Assembly: GCA_018831195.1 (NCBI GenBank)
Contig: JAHJDP010000107.1
Span: forward strand, 1 to 64,000
Direction: 5' to 3'
DNA: 64,000 nt
Source: Candidatus Eisenbacteria bacterium
GTDB taxonomy: Bacteria; Eisenbacteria; RBG-16-71-46; CAIMUX01; JAHJDP01
Shown here: piece after piece, positions 42,920 to 51,352 of the stretch
Position numbering within the stretch: the stretch's first letter is position 1
Layout: every line of letters starts with the position of its first letter
Notes under the pieces: model-generated
Seen by the model: the letters and a program-made list of their open reading frames with translations, nothing else
What the model was told of the DNA's origin: nothing
Database searches by the model: none
Translations under genes and position numbers: made by a program

Positions 42920-45053
42920 CCGCGACTCCTTCGCCAACCATTCGCCACTTCATCCATGCGTGACTGGCTTGATGTGTTGCCGTCAAGCGGCAGACTGCTG
43001 ATGTCTTCAATACTTCACCCGGCAGGGGACTCTGCCCACTGATCCAACCTTCGCCGTCGGCCGTCCATTCAACACCTCGGCGGGAAAGTAGAACGATGGC
43101 ACGGCGCAAAGGCCAGCCGAGAAGATTCGGCATGACTTGCTCTTCCTCTGAGATGGAACCGCCGGGGAACAATCTGACAACCCCACCATCAATCCCCAAT
43201 GATCCCGGCGCCGGGTTCATTTCTTTAATACGCAGGCCTCGGCCCTCGAGAACAGGAATAAATCCGGCCTCTTTTATCACACGCCGGGCTTCATCCGGGG
43301 AGAGACCGCGAACATCCGGAAGTGGTTGCGGTTTCTCCTCATCCTTGAAAACCTGAACTTCGGCCGTTGCCATCCCCCCATGGACGGCCGTCAAATCTTC
43401 CATAATCGCCTTAAAAATCGGCGCTGCTGTTTGGCCCCCGTATATCGACCCCTGAGGCGAATCAAGAACGACACAGCAGAGATAACGTGGCTCGTACCAT
43501 GGCGCAAAACCGATGAAGGAGGCCATGTAGTCTGTAGAGCTGTAGGTCCCGAGTTCAGGATCATACATCTCAGAAGTTCCGGTTTTCCCGGCAGGAGGAA
43601 ACCAGGGAATCTCAGCTAAGGTCCCCGTTCCATCAACAACAACCTGCCTCAGGAGCTCCGTCAGAATCTTGCAGGTTGTTTTCTTGAGAACCGGGCGCAC
43701 GACCCGTGGGGCGCACTTCTGTACAATTTTCCCGCGGGCATCCCGCACTTCGCGGATGAGCTGCGGCTTCAATAAATTCCCGCCATTTGCGACCGCTGCA
43801 TAACACATGGCCATTTGGAGGCAATTAACAGAGAGTTCCTGGCCAAACCCCATCGTCGGCAAACTTCTGCGATTCCAGCGATCGGGTTCGAGCACCCTGC
43901 CCTTGGCCTCTCCCGGGAATGGGATCCCTGTTTGGGACCCAAATCCCAAGTGCCGCACCATCCGGTAAAATTCATCGGTCCCGATTCGTAAGGCGATTTT
44001 CGCTGTTCCAATATTTGAAGAATGAACGAGAACATCGCGAGTCGACAATATCCCGTAGCGCTCATGGTCTCCGATTTTCCAATCCGCGGTGATCCATTTC
44101 CCATTTTCACAATCAATCGGTTCATCCAGGTCGATGCGCCCATTCTCGATCGCGGCGGCGAACGTCACAATTTTAAATGTAGAACCAGGTTCCCACTGAT
44201 CACAAATCGGGCGTTGCCGCCAAGGATGGCCGTTTCGACGGCGCCAAAGAGTCGAATCCGGATTAGGAACTGAGGCGATAGCAAGCATTTCACCGGTCAT
44301 AGGGTCCATCACCAGCGCAAACGCCGCACGGGCTTTCCAGAAAATCACACCCTCCTGCAAACGCCGCTGCGTAATTTCCTGTATTCGCAAATCAATGGTT
44401 AATTGTACATTCTGACCGGGTTGCGGTACCTCAATTATCCGGGGCGGCAAACTCGCCGTGGGACGATTTCCGCCTGTTACAAAGCGCTGTTCCCACCCTT
44501 GATGACCTTTAAGAAGGGGATCGAGTTCCAATTCGAGCCCGGAGAGGCCGGCGCCGTCTCTGCCGACGAAGCCGAGGATCGATGCCAGCAGGGGTCCTGA
44601 TGGATAGAGTCTTTTGGGCTCCACCCTATGGTAGGCCCCGGCCCATAGACTTTCTACATACGCAACATTTCCCCAAGACGCCCAATCACGGTATAACCAA
44701 ACAAAACGCCGCTGGCATGCATTTTCGATTTTCTGGGAAACCAGTCCCGGTTTTGTCCACCCCAGATTCGCCAGGGCGCGGTCGAGACCGACCGGATCGG
44801 AGACCTCTTTAGGATCCGCCCAGAGAGAGGGATTTTCAAGGCTTTGTACAAGGACGGTCCCATTACGATCTTCCAGGGAGCCGCGCAGAGCTTGGATTGG
44901 CAAGGTATCGCATTGCTGAGTCATAGCTTCTTCGCTCAGAAACTCATGATGGATGATCTGAACTTGCGCGGCGCGGCCGATAAGAAGGAAAAGAATCAGG
45001 CATCCCGCAAAAATCAAGAATTTCTCCCGGCCGCTTAAACGTTTACCTCCCAT
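42882..45053 (-). CDS. ftsI: Septal transpeptidase FtsI (PBP3) with two PASTA domains
   Basis: A class B penicillin-binding protein that cross-links septal peptidoglycan, partner of FtsW. It has one N-terminal membrane helix (about 11-30), a dimerisation/pedestal part, and the transpeptidase domain with S291-x-x-K (STFK), S345-S-N and K490-T-G. Residues about 570-625 (LPDVRGLSPDEARRVIKEAG) and 635-690 (MPNLLGWPLRRAIVLLSRRG) are two PASTA repeats. PASTA tails are common in Gram-positive PBP2x/SpoVD and scattered diderm phyla, but absent in E. coli FtsI. The length is 723 residues. The start overlaps the ftsL stop (TGATG). Confidence 0.94.
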   Translation of the reverse strand: MGGKRLSGREKFLIFAGCLILFLLIGRAAQVQIIHHEFLSEEAMTQQCDTLPIQALRGSLEDRNGTVLVQSLENPSLWADPKEVSDPVGLDRALANLGWTKPGLVSQKIENACQRRFVWLYRDWASWGNVAYVESLWAGAYHRVEPKRLYPSGPLLASILGFVGRDGAGLSGLELELDPLLKGHQGWEQRFVTGGNRPTASLPPRIIEVPQPGQNVQLTIDLRIQEITQRRLQEGVIFWKARAAFALVMDPMTGEMLAIASVPNPDSTLWRRRNGHPWRQRPICDQWEPGSTFKIVTFAAAIENGRIDLDEPIDCENGKWITADWKIGDHERYGILSTRDVLVHSSNIGTAKIALRIGTDEFYRMVRHLGFGSQTGIPFPGEAKGRVLEPDRWNRRSLPTMGFGQELSVNCLQMAMCYAAVANGGNLLKPQLIREVRDARGKIVQKCAPRVVRPVLKKTTCKILTELLRQVVVDGTGTLAEIPWFPPAGKTGTSEMYDPELGTYSSTDYMASFIGFAPWYEPRYLCCVVLDSPQGSIYGGQTAAPIFKAIMEDLTAVHGGMATAEVQVFKDEEKPQPLPDVRGLSPDEARRVIKEAGFIPVLEGRGLRIKEMNPAPGSLGIDGGVVRLFPGGSISEEEQVMPNLLGWPLRRAIVLLSRRGVEWTADGEGWISGQSPLPGEVLKTSAVCRLTATHQASHAWMKWRMVGEGVADAAPWGNVKTRP

Positions 45054-45538
45054 CAGGGATTCCTCACACCCGGGGCCGTAAAGAGGGCGCGATTGACATA
45101 TTCGGTCTCTTCAGCGGTCGGCGTATTTCGCCCATGGGGAACCTTGATTTCAAGCCAATGCGAAGGCATGAGAGCGGCCCAAGCTGTTGAAGTCGTCTCC
45201 GGTACGGGTGTCACGACCGAAGCAATCTGATCAGGAACCGATCTCTCCAGATTCAGATATTTCAATGCCGGAAGAATCGAATCCAGGGCTAGATCCGTTT
45301 TCAAATCTCTGACGGCCATAAGCGCTTCTGTTCGAAGCGAATCCCTTTGAAACTCCAACTTTTCAACCCGCTGACATGATGAGCAGAGCTGTGTTTCAAT
45401 TTGTACAAGTAATGCAAAGTAGATACACGCCAATGGAACCAACCACCAGGCAAAATGGAACCGGTTTCCGGCTCTTTTCCCACATCTGGCCATGGGACGG
45501 CCGTTCCCAGGAAAAAGAATGGTTTCTTTCGGCTTCAT
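45053..45538 (-). CDS. ftsL: FtsL-like bitopic division protein
   Basis: A 161-residue protein with a basic N-terminal stretch, one membrane helix (about 31-46, WLVPLACIYFALLVQI), and a short coiled-coil-like region with ETQLCSSCQRVEKLEFQRDSLRTEAL. A less ordered C-terminal part of about 60 residues follows, which is longer than in most FtsL. The family diverges strongly, so assignment depends on topology and on its location between rsmH and ftsI, where ftsL always lies. The start overlaps the rsmH stop by four bases. Confidence 0.75.
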   Translation of the reverse strand: MKPKETILFPGNGRPMARCGKRAGNRFHFAWWLVPLACIYFALLVQIETQLCSSCQRVEKLEFQRDSLRTEALMAVRDLKTDLALDSILPALKYLNLERSVPDQIASVVTPVPETTSTAWAALMPSHWLEIKVPHGRNTPTAEETEYVNRALFTAPGVRNP

Positions 45539-46446
45539 TCTGTGACCTTTCTATAAACCCGTAGGCGTGCGCTCCGGGATTTTGGGTTTCGCACAACCTC
45601 TTCTTGTGTCGGTGCCTGAGCTTTCCGAAGCACCAATTCCCAAACCGGCTTCCCGTCCGAATCCAACTCCTCCCGCAGGACCTGCCGCACGCACCGGCTC
45701 TCCAAAGAGTGATAACAAAGCACAACCAGACGTCCCCCCGGCGCCATATGCGGCGCGAGATTTTTCAGACAGCGCTCCAGATTTTCCAAATCCCCCTGAA
45801 GAGCCATCCGAATGGATTGAAATACCTTGCTGAGAAGCTTGGGGCTCGGGGACCGCCCGACGGCAACCCGTATACCTTCAACCAAATCTCCAACCTTCTG
45901 GATGGGCTGATCCTGCCTCCGTTCAATCAACACTTGCGCGATGCGGCGCGCCGATCGAACTTCGCCGAATGATCTAAAAACTTCAGTCATTTGATCCTTG
46001 GTCCATCGCCTTAACAAATCCGCCGCTGTTTCCTTCTGGCTCATATCAAAACGCATATCCAGAGGGGCGTCTGGGAAACGATAGGAAAGCCCTCTTGCGG
46101 GGTCTTCAAGCGCAAAGGACGAAAGGCCAAGATCCAATAAAACTCCAGCCGCTGAATATCCGCGATCGGCGAGCCGCCAGGGCAGCTCAGAAAAATTAGA
46201 ACGAATAAACTCTGTATAGGGTGAATACTTTTCCAGATGCTCCCTGGCTTTTGTTAAAGCAATGAGATCACAATCAAGGGCAAGGAGACGGCCGTGTGGA
46301 ATGATGCGGTTTAGTATGGCTTCAGAATGCCCCCCTGTTCCGACAGTGGCATCCACGTAGAGGCCGTGGTGCTCAGTGATCAGGGCCGATAGGACCTGGT
46401 CCACCATGACCGGTTCGTGGAGCACTTCCTCTCCCCCCCATGACAT
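45535..46446 (-). CDS. rsmH: 16S rRNA m4C1402 methyltransferase RsmH (MraW)
   Basis: RsmH methylates C1402 in the 16S rRNA decoding centre. Seen are HEPVMVDQVL, the SAM loop DATVGTGGHSEAIL, DLGLSSFALEDPARGLSYRFPDAPLDMRFD, a DLVEGIRVAVG insertion, FQSIRMALQGDLENLER and VVLCYHSLESRCVRQVLRE, the family landmarks. The ATG at 46446 gives 303 residues and a normal N-terminal length, but no ribosome site precedes it. A GTG at 46425 has a strong G-rich site (GGGGGGGAGAGG). Either start is possible. The leader is highly structured. Confidence 0.94.
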   Translation of the reverse strand: MSWGGEEVLHEPVMVDQVLSALITEHHGLYVDATVGTGGHSEAILNRIIPHGRLLALDCDLIALTKAREHLEKYSPYTEFIRSNFSELPWRLADRGYSAAGVLLDLGLSSFALEDPARGLSYRFPDAPLDMRFDMSQKETAADLLRRWTKDQMTEVFRSFGEVRSARRIAQVLIERRQDQPIQKVGDLVEGIRVAVGRSPSPKLLSKVFQSIRMALQGDLENLERCLKNLAPHMAPGGRLVVLCYHSLESRCVRQVLREELDSDGKPVWELVLRKAQAPTQEEVVRNPKSRSARLRVYRKVTE

Positions 46447-46461
46447 CCCGAAGGGGGCGAT

Positions 46462-46606
46462 GGGGTCCGATGGACCAAGCCTTTCCCGAGGTAGACCTGG
46501 AGGCAGGGACGCTAACTTCCCATTGGTCTCTTCCCGGTCCTATCGGACCCCACCACCCCCCACAGGGACGCAGCGGTTGAACACACATAGCAAGGCAACT
46601 TCAACC
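46462..46606 (-). ncRNA. Structured leader RNA before rsmH
   Basis: In transcript order: a 7-bp hairpin GGTTGAA/TTCAACC (46606-46575), then a long stem in which GGGGTCCGAT-A-GGACC (46551-46536) pairs with GGTCC-ATCGGACCCC (46476-46462), 15 pairs with one bulged A. It encloses about 59 bases with further pairing (AGACC/GGTCT and GGGA/TCCC). Directly downstream CCCCC (46457-46453) can pair with the G-run (46439-46433) that forms the ribosome site of the alternative rsmH start, so the stem and the site may compete. The structure is intergenic between the STAS gene and rsmH. Position recalls the actinobacterial mraW RNA motif, but identity cannot be verified here. Confidence 0.65.
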
Positions 46607-46614
46607 CCGGCCTC

Positions 46615-47049
46615 TTAATTTGGTGAGGGAAGGGGCATACTGTATCCCATTCCCAGTTGCACCATGGTCGGGCATGCTCGTAGCAGGGGTTCCTGCAGTG
46701 TGGGGGTTTGTGACGAGTTCCGGTCAGGTGCCGGCTTAGGATTGGTGATCAACTCATCCACTTCCTGAGCCACACCCAATCTCAGGAGATCCCAGAGGTA
46801 GTCCGAGACTCCCGTCATCTGCATCTCTCCTCCCCGGAGCCGAACCAGTCGGCATGTGGCCAGGAGAAAATGGCTGCCTCTGAAATCCAAATGCCGAACT
46901 TCGGAGAAATCCAGCAGGATCTTGGAAGGCGGATGTGTCCCCAATCGGCTGGTGAGAGTACTCAATTGCCGCAGATCATTCTGAGTCAGTGAGCCCATCA
47001 CTTGGACCCACCAGAGCGAACCGATCCTTGTCATGCCTAAGCTGGACAT
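46615..47049 (-). CDS. STAS-domain protein inserted between mraZ and rsmH
   Basis: A 144-residue protein with a STAS domain (about residues 10-100): VQVMGSLTQNDLRQL, ILLDFSEVRHLDFRGSHFLL and RLRGGEMQMTGVSDYLWDLLRLG. STAS proteins are anti-sigma antagonists or ligand modules switched by phosphorylation of a Ser in a D-S-S-G-like motif. The equivalent stretch reads HLDFRGSHF, lacking that Ser, so kinase control is unlikely. A Pro/Ser-rich tail follows. GAGGGAG lies about six bases before the ATG. It starts 11 bases after mraZ, separating it from rsmH, which is unusual for this conserved gene pair. Confidence 0.8.
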   Translation of the reverse strand: MSSLGMTRIGSLWWVQVMGSLTQNDLRQLSTLTSRLGTHPPSKILLDFSEVRHLDFRGSHFLLATCRLVRLRGGEMQMTGVSDYLWDLLRLGVAQEVDELITNPKPAPDRNSSQTPTLQEPLLRACPTMVQLGMGYSMPLPSPN

Positions 47050-47060
47050 GATGGACTCCC

Positions 47061-47516
47061 TCAGAGCGATTGGACGATCTCCAGCCAGAGGTTGTTTTCG
47101 TCCTGCGACAATGCCTTCTGCGCCATACCTTCAAAGGCCTTCGGGGACCACAATTCCAGGACGCGCATATTACCAAAAATTTGACATTCTTTACTCACAC
47201 CGGCGGCCTGCAATTGGTCTGGGCGAAGCATGATCCGCCCTTGAGAATCCAACCGACAAATCTCCCCACTTAATGCAACTTGACGCCGCAAATAGTCATA
47301 ATGCTGGGCGTTATGGGGGGGATTGTCTTCCGACAAAAGTCGTTCCACGAATTTCTCCCAAGCATCCTGCGGAAACAGGACGATGTGGTTTTCCCGGGCT
47401 ACGGCGTAGAGGTCGGATTGACCCCACTTGGCGAGCTGATCCCGGAATCGCGCAGGAATCGCGACCCTGAATTTCTCATCCACCGCATGTTTAAAAACCC
47501 CGAGAAAAGTGACCAT
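47061..47516 (-). CDS. mraZ: Transcriptional regulator MraZ
   Basis: MraZ is the DNA-binding repressor at the head of dcw operons. The 151-residue product has two AbrB-like halves: FKHAVDEKFRVAIPARFRDQL at the N-terminus and CRLDSQGRIMLRPDQLQAAGV in the C-terminal half, each with the D-x-K/Q-G-R pattern. The ATG at 47516 has AGGAG seven bases upstream; a TTG one codon earlier is rejected. A promoter and MraZ-like boxes lie just upstream, so it probably represses its own operon. Confidence 0.95.
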   Translation of the reverse strand: MVTFLGVFKHAVDEKFRVAIPARFRDQLAKWGQSDLYAVARENHIVLFPQDAWEKFVERLLSEDNPPHNAQHYDYLRRQVALSGEICRLDSQGRIMLRPDQLQAAGVSKECQIFGNMRVLELWSPKAFEGMAQKALSQDENNLWLEIVQSL

Positions 47517-47537
47517 CAACCTGCTCCTGGGAAACGC

Positions 47538-47552
47538 CCCCTTATTACCCCA
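47538..47552 (-). promoter_or_regulatory. MraZ-box-like operator
   Basis: TGGGG-TAATA-AGGGG, two 5-base G-rich boxes with a 5-base spacer, matches the TGGGN-N5-TGGGN layout bound by E. coli MraZ. It lies between the mraZ promoter and its ribosome site. A third box in phase is not clear. Direct GGCAAAAT repeats lie just upstream (to about 47585). Confidence 0.55.
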
Positions 47553-47597
47553 TTTTGCCTATTCAAGGCGTAATTTTGCCCCTCATCGCGCCATATC

Positions 47598-47627
47598 ATA
47601 ATATCGAGGATAACACCTCATCGTCAA
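47598..47627 (-). promoter_or_regulatory. Sigma-70-type promoter of the dcw operon
   Basis: TTGACG (47627-47622) and TATTAT (47603-47598) with an 18-base spacer point toward mraZ about 80 bases downstream. Two close matches with good spacing at the head of the operon make this a likely main promoter. The remaining gap to 47777 is AT-rich. It contains a GTCCT/AGGAC mini-hairpin at about 47651-47665 and no gene. Confidence 0.65.
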
Positions 47628-47777
47628 GAAATAGTTGAGACTTTTCGTCCTAAAAGAGGACAATTCTATTCCGAAAATGTATAGGCGCTAAGACGATCGA
47701 TTGTTCGTGTCGTTAAAATGGGTTATTGGGAAGAGAAAAGAGGCGGAAACACAGCAATACGAACATTTGTTTGTTAT

Positions 47778-49034
47778 TTATAGCTCTTTCAAAATATCGA
47801 AAAGTTGATGAGTCAGCGCTTTCCTCTCAAAAGGGGCCAGATCCTCCCGTTGGGCTCCATGTTCCGTCTTACCCTCACGAAAGGTCTGCCACCGGCTCTC
47901 CAGGCAATCGAGAATCTCAACCCCTGACCTCGGCGAAAAAGCCCAACCAGCACCCAAATCACGGGTCAATCGAACCGCATCGCCCTCTGGGTCGGCCAAT
48001 GTCAGCAAAGGTCGGCCTGATCGCAAATACTCCCAGAATTTACCAGGGAGTATCAGCCGGCCCCGCTCCCCCTCTTGCTCGAGTAAAAGGAGAAGGTGCG
48101 CCGTGCCGAGCCAAGCGACCCCCTCCCGATGTCGGCACGGGGGCAGGAAGCGAACGTGACCCTCCACACCCGCCCGTAACGCCTCGGCTTCGTGGGTCGC
48201 ATAATGGGGTCCGACGCACACCAGCTCGATATCTTTCTTGGCTTCAGGCCGGCGTCGCAACAACTGTGACAGCGGTTCAAGCAGGGGCTGAAGAGGCCGT
48301 TCGGGATTCAGTTGTCCCAGATGCAGGATTCGAAAACACTCAGGCGGAAGCTCGGTCTTGAAGTCACGAAAATCACCCTCATCGAATCCGTTCGTCAAGA
48401 CGACAAATTTCCCGGGATCGATTGACGGATAACGTCCCACGAAATCCTCGCGGGTCATATAACTTGTCACAATAATCTTGTCAGCCCGTTCAATGACAGC
48501 CTTCTCCATAGAATGATGGATCTTTTTATGGATTGCCGTCGGAGGAGCGAAGCTCAATCGTTGGGTCCAAGGATCCCGGAAATCGGCGACCCATGGAATG
48601 TCAAACTTTCGGCATAAACGGAGTCCGGCAAGATGAGTGGAATCGGGTGACGACGTTGTCCAGAGAATATGATCCGGCTCCCGCCGCAGAATCTGAGTCG
48701 CACAGCGACCGGCCAGCAATGACCATGGCAGATAGGCATCCGGAACAAGACCCAGACCGGCGACCCAGCGCAACCCTCGGATCCAGCTTGTGGATCGGCG
48801 CTTCCCCTTTCCACCCCCCCCCATTGGAATTGGATTTTTGACGCGATGCACCGTGACGCTCTTTGGAATTTCTTTTGTAAGGGTGGCGTCACGAATCCAA
48901 TATCCCGTTTCATGGGCCGTAACCACCGTCGGACGGACACCAAAATCAGGCAGGTACCGGACAAACTTCAATGTGCGCTGAACACCGGCGCCGCCTAGAG
49001 GAGGAAAGAAATAGGCAAGAACCAGTAATTTCAA
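47778..49034 (-). CDS. GT4-type glycosyltransferase
   Basis: A GT-B fold glycosyltransferase of 418 residues. The N-terminal half starts LKLLVLAYFFPPLGGAGVQR, with the usual GGAGVQR acceptor-domain loop, and continues with the IPWVADFRDPWTQ segment often found in GT4 surface-glycan enzymes. The C-terminal half has RILHLGQLNPERPLQPLL and FLPPCRHREGVAWLG, typical of the donor domain. TTG at 49034 is taken as start because it overlaps the upstream stop (TTGA) and begins the conserved strand; frame starts further upstream lie inside the propeller gene. Donor and acceptor are unknown. Confidence 0.75.
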   Translation of the reverse strand: MKLLVLAYFFPPLGGAGVQRTLKFVRYLPDFGVRPTVVTAHETGYWIRDATLTKEIPKSVTVHRVKNPIPMGGGGKGKRRSTSWIRGLRWVAGLGLVPDAYLPWSLLAGRCATQILRREPDHILWTTSSPDSTHLAGLRLCRKFDIPWVADFRDPWTQRLSFAPPTAIHKKIHHSMEKAVIERADKIIVTSYMTREDFVGRYPSIDPGKFVVLTNGFDEGDFRDFKTELPPECFRILHLGQLNPERPLQPLLEPLSQLLRRRPEAKKDIELVCVGPHYATHEAEALRAGVEGHVRFLPPCRHREGVAWLGTAHLLLLLEQEGERGRLILPGKFWEYLRSGRPLLTLADPEGDAVRLTRDLGAGWAFSPRSGVEILDCLESRWQTFREGKTEHGAQREDLAPFERKALTHQLFDILKEL

Positions 49035-51352
49035 GGACCGCAATCTCCATCGAGGACAGCGAATGGAATGGAACGGAAACCCTGTGATGACCGAATCCGC
49101 ACAATGTACAACCCCGCAGGAACCATTCGTCCGTCGGCTCGACCGTCCCAAATCACCTCACCGGAACCGACATCATCAAACACCGCCAAATGGCGCCCTT
49201 CTGTATCCAAGATAACGCCACTCACCCGGCTGGGAAGACCGAGGATGCGGAGCGATTGGCTGCATTTCGGCTGGTAGGGATTCGGATAGACTCCCGGACG
49301 TTCCCTTCCTTCGGTCACCGTGCTGCTGGGTCGCACCATTGATAAACCCCAGGCCGTCCCAAGCCAAAGTGAACGACCATCTGGGTCAACCGTCATCGTC
49401 TCTATGTCGGGATGAACGAGTTCTGGAGAATCATAGGTATATTCATATGTGAAACCTCCGAACCCGTCTGGTAAAACCCGAGTAACGCCACTATTTTTTG
49501 TCGCAATCCAGGCGCCTCCCTCAGCGGTCGGAATAATATCTTTGATCTCGCTCGCCGGGAGACGGTTGTACCCTTGTGTCAGATAACGGAGACCATAAAT
49601 ATCCTTAACCCGGGTGACACCGGATGTGCTACCAACCCAAACGGCATCGGAGCCCACCGCGATACAGGTTGTCCGATCGCCAACCGGTCTGCGTTGAACT
49701 TGGGAACTGGAATAGTGAATCCAGTCGTCATCCGTCGTAAGAGGCACTCCATCAGAACCCAAATTCCAGCGTGAAAAACCTTGATCGACATAGCCGATCC
49801 AAAGAATCACCCCTTCAGCTGCAATAGCTCTAACATTATTGCTTTGGAGCTCTGCGCCCATCGTCGTGGTTGTCAACTCAATCCAGGTTGAATCTGAGGG
49901 ATCCAGCCCGGTGACACCAAAGGCAAACTCTGTATTCTCGCTGGATGAAGCAAACCAAAGTCTTCCCCGCGCATCCTTTGTCATATCCTTGATATTGGTG
50001 GCTTGAGCATATTGGGAAATACCGTCAGGCCGGATCACCTCAACGCCGAAATCAGGCAAGGTCGAAGAAGTACCGCAGCAATTGCCCAGCCAAATGGCAT
50101 CCCCATCGACGAGCAGGCGCCAGGTCCAAGTATTGGTCAATCCAGAAGTTCCCTTAACAATGGTGGACCAATTCCCGTTATCCCTTATTGTCAATAGCGG
50201 CTGCTGCTGTGGTTGAGCGGTGGAAGTCCAAAGACGGCCGTCTTTATCGAAGGTGATATCCCGATAGTGATGCCGCCTATCAGGACCCAGCATTCGATGC
50301 TGGACCCATTCTCCACCGAGACGTTCCCACAGACCGTCTTCCGAGTCGGCGAGACCATTGGAATTTCGGGCATTGGCGCTGGCGCCCGCCCATAACCGGC
50401 CTTGCTGATCGCGCGCCAGACTGGAGACGGGAGGAGCCCCCGCCGCCGCTGTTATCCACTGCTCACCGGCCGGGTCGAAGTAGTAGACACCCGTTTTGCC
50501 GGCGAGCCAGAGAGTATCGGCCGCGGAGTATAAATCCATCCAAAGTGGTGATCCCGGCAGACCTGCCTCATGCCCGATCCATTCATCGCCGTTCCAGATA
50601 CCGATGAAGTCATCCGTAGCGACCCATATCAACTCATCATGGACGGCAAGATCGCGCAATGTTCGATTCTCCAGTCCCTGCGATCGGTCTTCCCACCGTC
50701 CAAGCTCAAAATTGAGCCTGACGACTCCGCCCAGATACCCTTCTTCCGTCACGGGTCGGCCGCCGATCCAAAGTTCACCTTGAAAAATTTGCCCGGTTCG
50801 AAGGTCCCAACTGGGCACAGGATCCAGATCAAGTCCCTCCAAACTCATCCAGACAAGAGAATCACCCTGAAAAACTGAAAATCCACCACGGGCGAGAACC
50901 AAGATCCAATCATCCTGTTTTATAAGATTGACGATGTCATCGCTCGGTATCGATTCCAGCAATGAAGTGAACGGCATGAAGATCGAGGATTCCACATCAT
51001 AAATGGCGATCCCCTGCGTTTCTGTCCCGTACCAAATTTGATCGCCGGGGGCGCCAATGGCGCAGGTCAGCGTATCGCTCGAAAGACCATTCGCCGCCCG
51101 GTTCCATTGACGGAATTCGCCCGTCTCGGATTGATAGAAGAGAGCTCCGCCCGAGGTTGCACAATAAATCCCATCAGAGAGAGGAACGACGCCCCGGATA
51201 TCATTCGCATAAATGTACGTCTGCCATGATTCCGCGGCACCATGTGATGAAGGATAACTGAGAAGTAAAACAATCAAGATAAAGAGACAAGTCAGACACC
51301 CGTGCGAGGATGATCTTCCCAAACACCCTTTGCTGGTATTATACAAACTCAT
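49031..51352 (-). CDS. Exported two-component-regulator-propeller protein
   Basis: 773 residues. A signal peptide (CLFILIVLLLSYPSSHGAA) is followed by a long series of propeller blades with the pattern L-x-D/G-x-x-G-x-x-W-x-G/A-T: WIGGRPVTEEGYLGG, LWVATDD-like, LWMDLYSAADTLWLAGKTGVYY, GRLWAGAS, GRLWTST, GRLWFASS and WIATKNSGVTRV. The last 80 residues (PGVYPNPYQPKCSQSL to the end, with EVIWDGRADGRMVPAGLYIVRI) are a FlgD-Ig-like domain, common as a C-terminal tail in FCB-type phyla. A surface or periplasmic sensor or adhesin is likely. It overlaps the GT2 fusion gene upstream and the GT4 gene downstream, forming one unit. Confidence 0.82.
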   Translation of the reverse strand: MSLYNTSKGCLGRSSSHGCLTCLFILIVLLLSYPSSHGAAESWQTYIYANDIRGVVPLSDGIYCATSGGALFYQSETGEFRQWNRAANGLSSDTLTCAIGAPGDQIWYGTETQGIAIYDVESSIFMPFTSLLESIPSDDIVNLIKQDDWILVLARGGFSVFQGDSLVWMSLEGLDLDPVPSWDLRTGQIFQGELWIGGRPVTEEGYLGGVVRLNFELGRWEDRSQGLENRTLRDLAVHDELIWVATDDFIGIWNGDEWIGHEAGLPGSPLWMDLYSAADTLWLAGKTGVYYFDPAGEQWITAAAGAPPVSSLARDQQGRLWAGASANARNSNGLADSEDGLWERLGGEWVQHRMLGPDRRHHYRDITFDKDGRLWTSTAQPQQQPLLTIRDNGNWSTIVKGTSGLTNTWTWRLLVDGDAIWLGNCCGTSSTLPDFGVEVIRPDGISQYAQATNIKDMTKDARGRLWFASSSENTEFAFGVTGLDPSDSTWIELTTTTMGAELQSNNVRAIAAEGVILWIGYVDQGFSRWNLGSDGVPLTTDDDWIHYSSSQVQRRPVGDRTTCIAVGSDAVWVGSTSGVTRVKDIYGLRYLTQGYNRLPASEIKDIIPTAEGGAWIATKNSGVTRVLPDGFGGFTYEYTYDSPELVHPDIETMTVDPDGRSLWLGTAWGLSMVRPSSTVTEGRERPGVYPNPYQPKCSQSLRILGLPSRVSGVILDTEGRHLAVFDDVGSGEVIWDGRADGRMVPAGLYIVRIRSSQGFRSIPFAVLDGDCGP

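Noticed and set aside
47640-47670. GTCCT/AGGAC mini-hairpin as terminator of the glycan operon
   Set aside because: The stem is only five pairs and is followed by GAAAAG, not a T-run.
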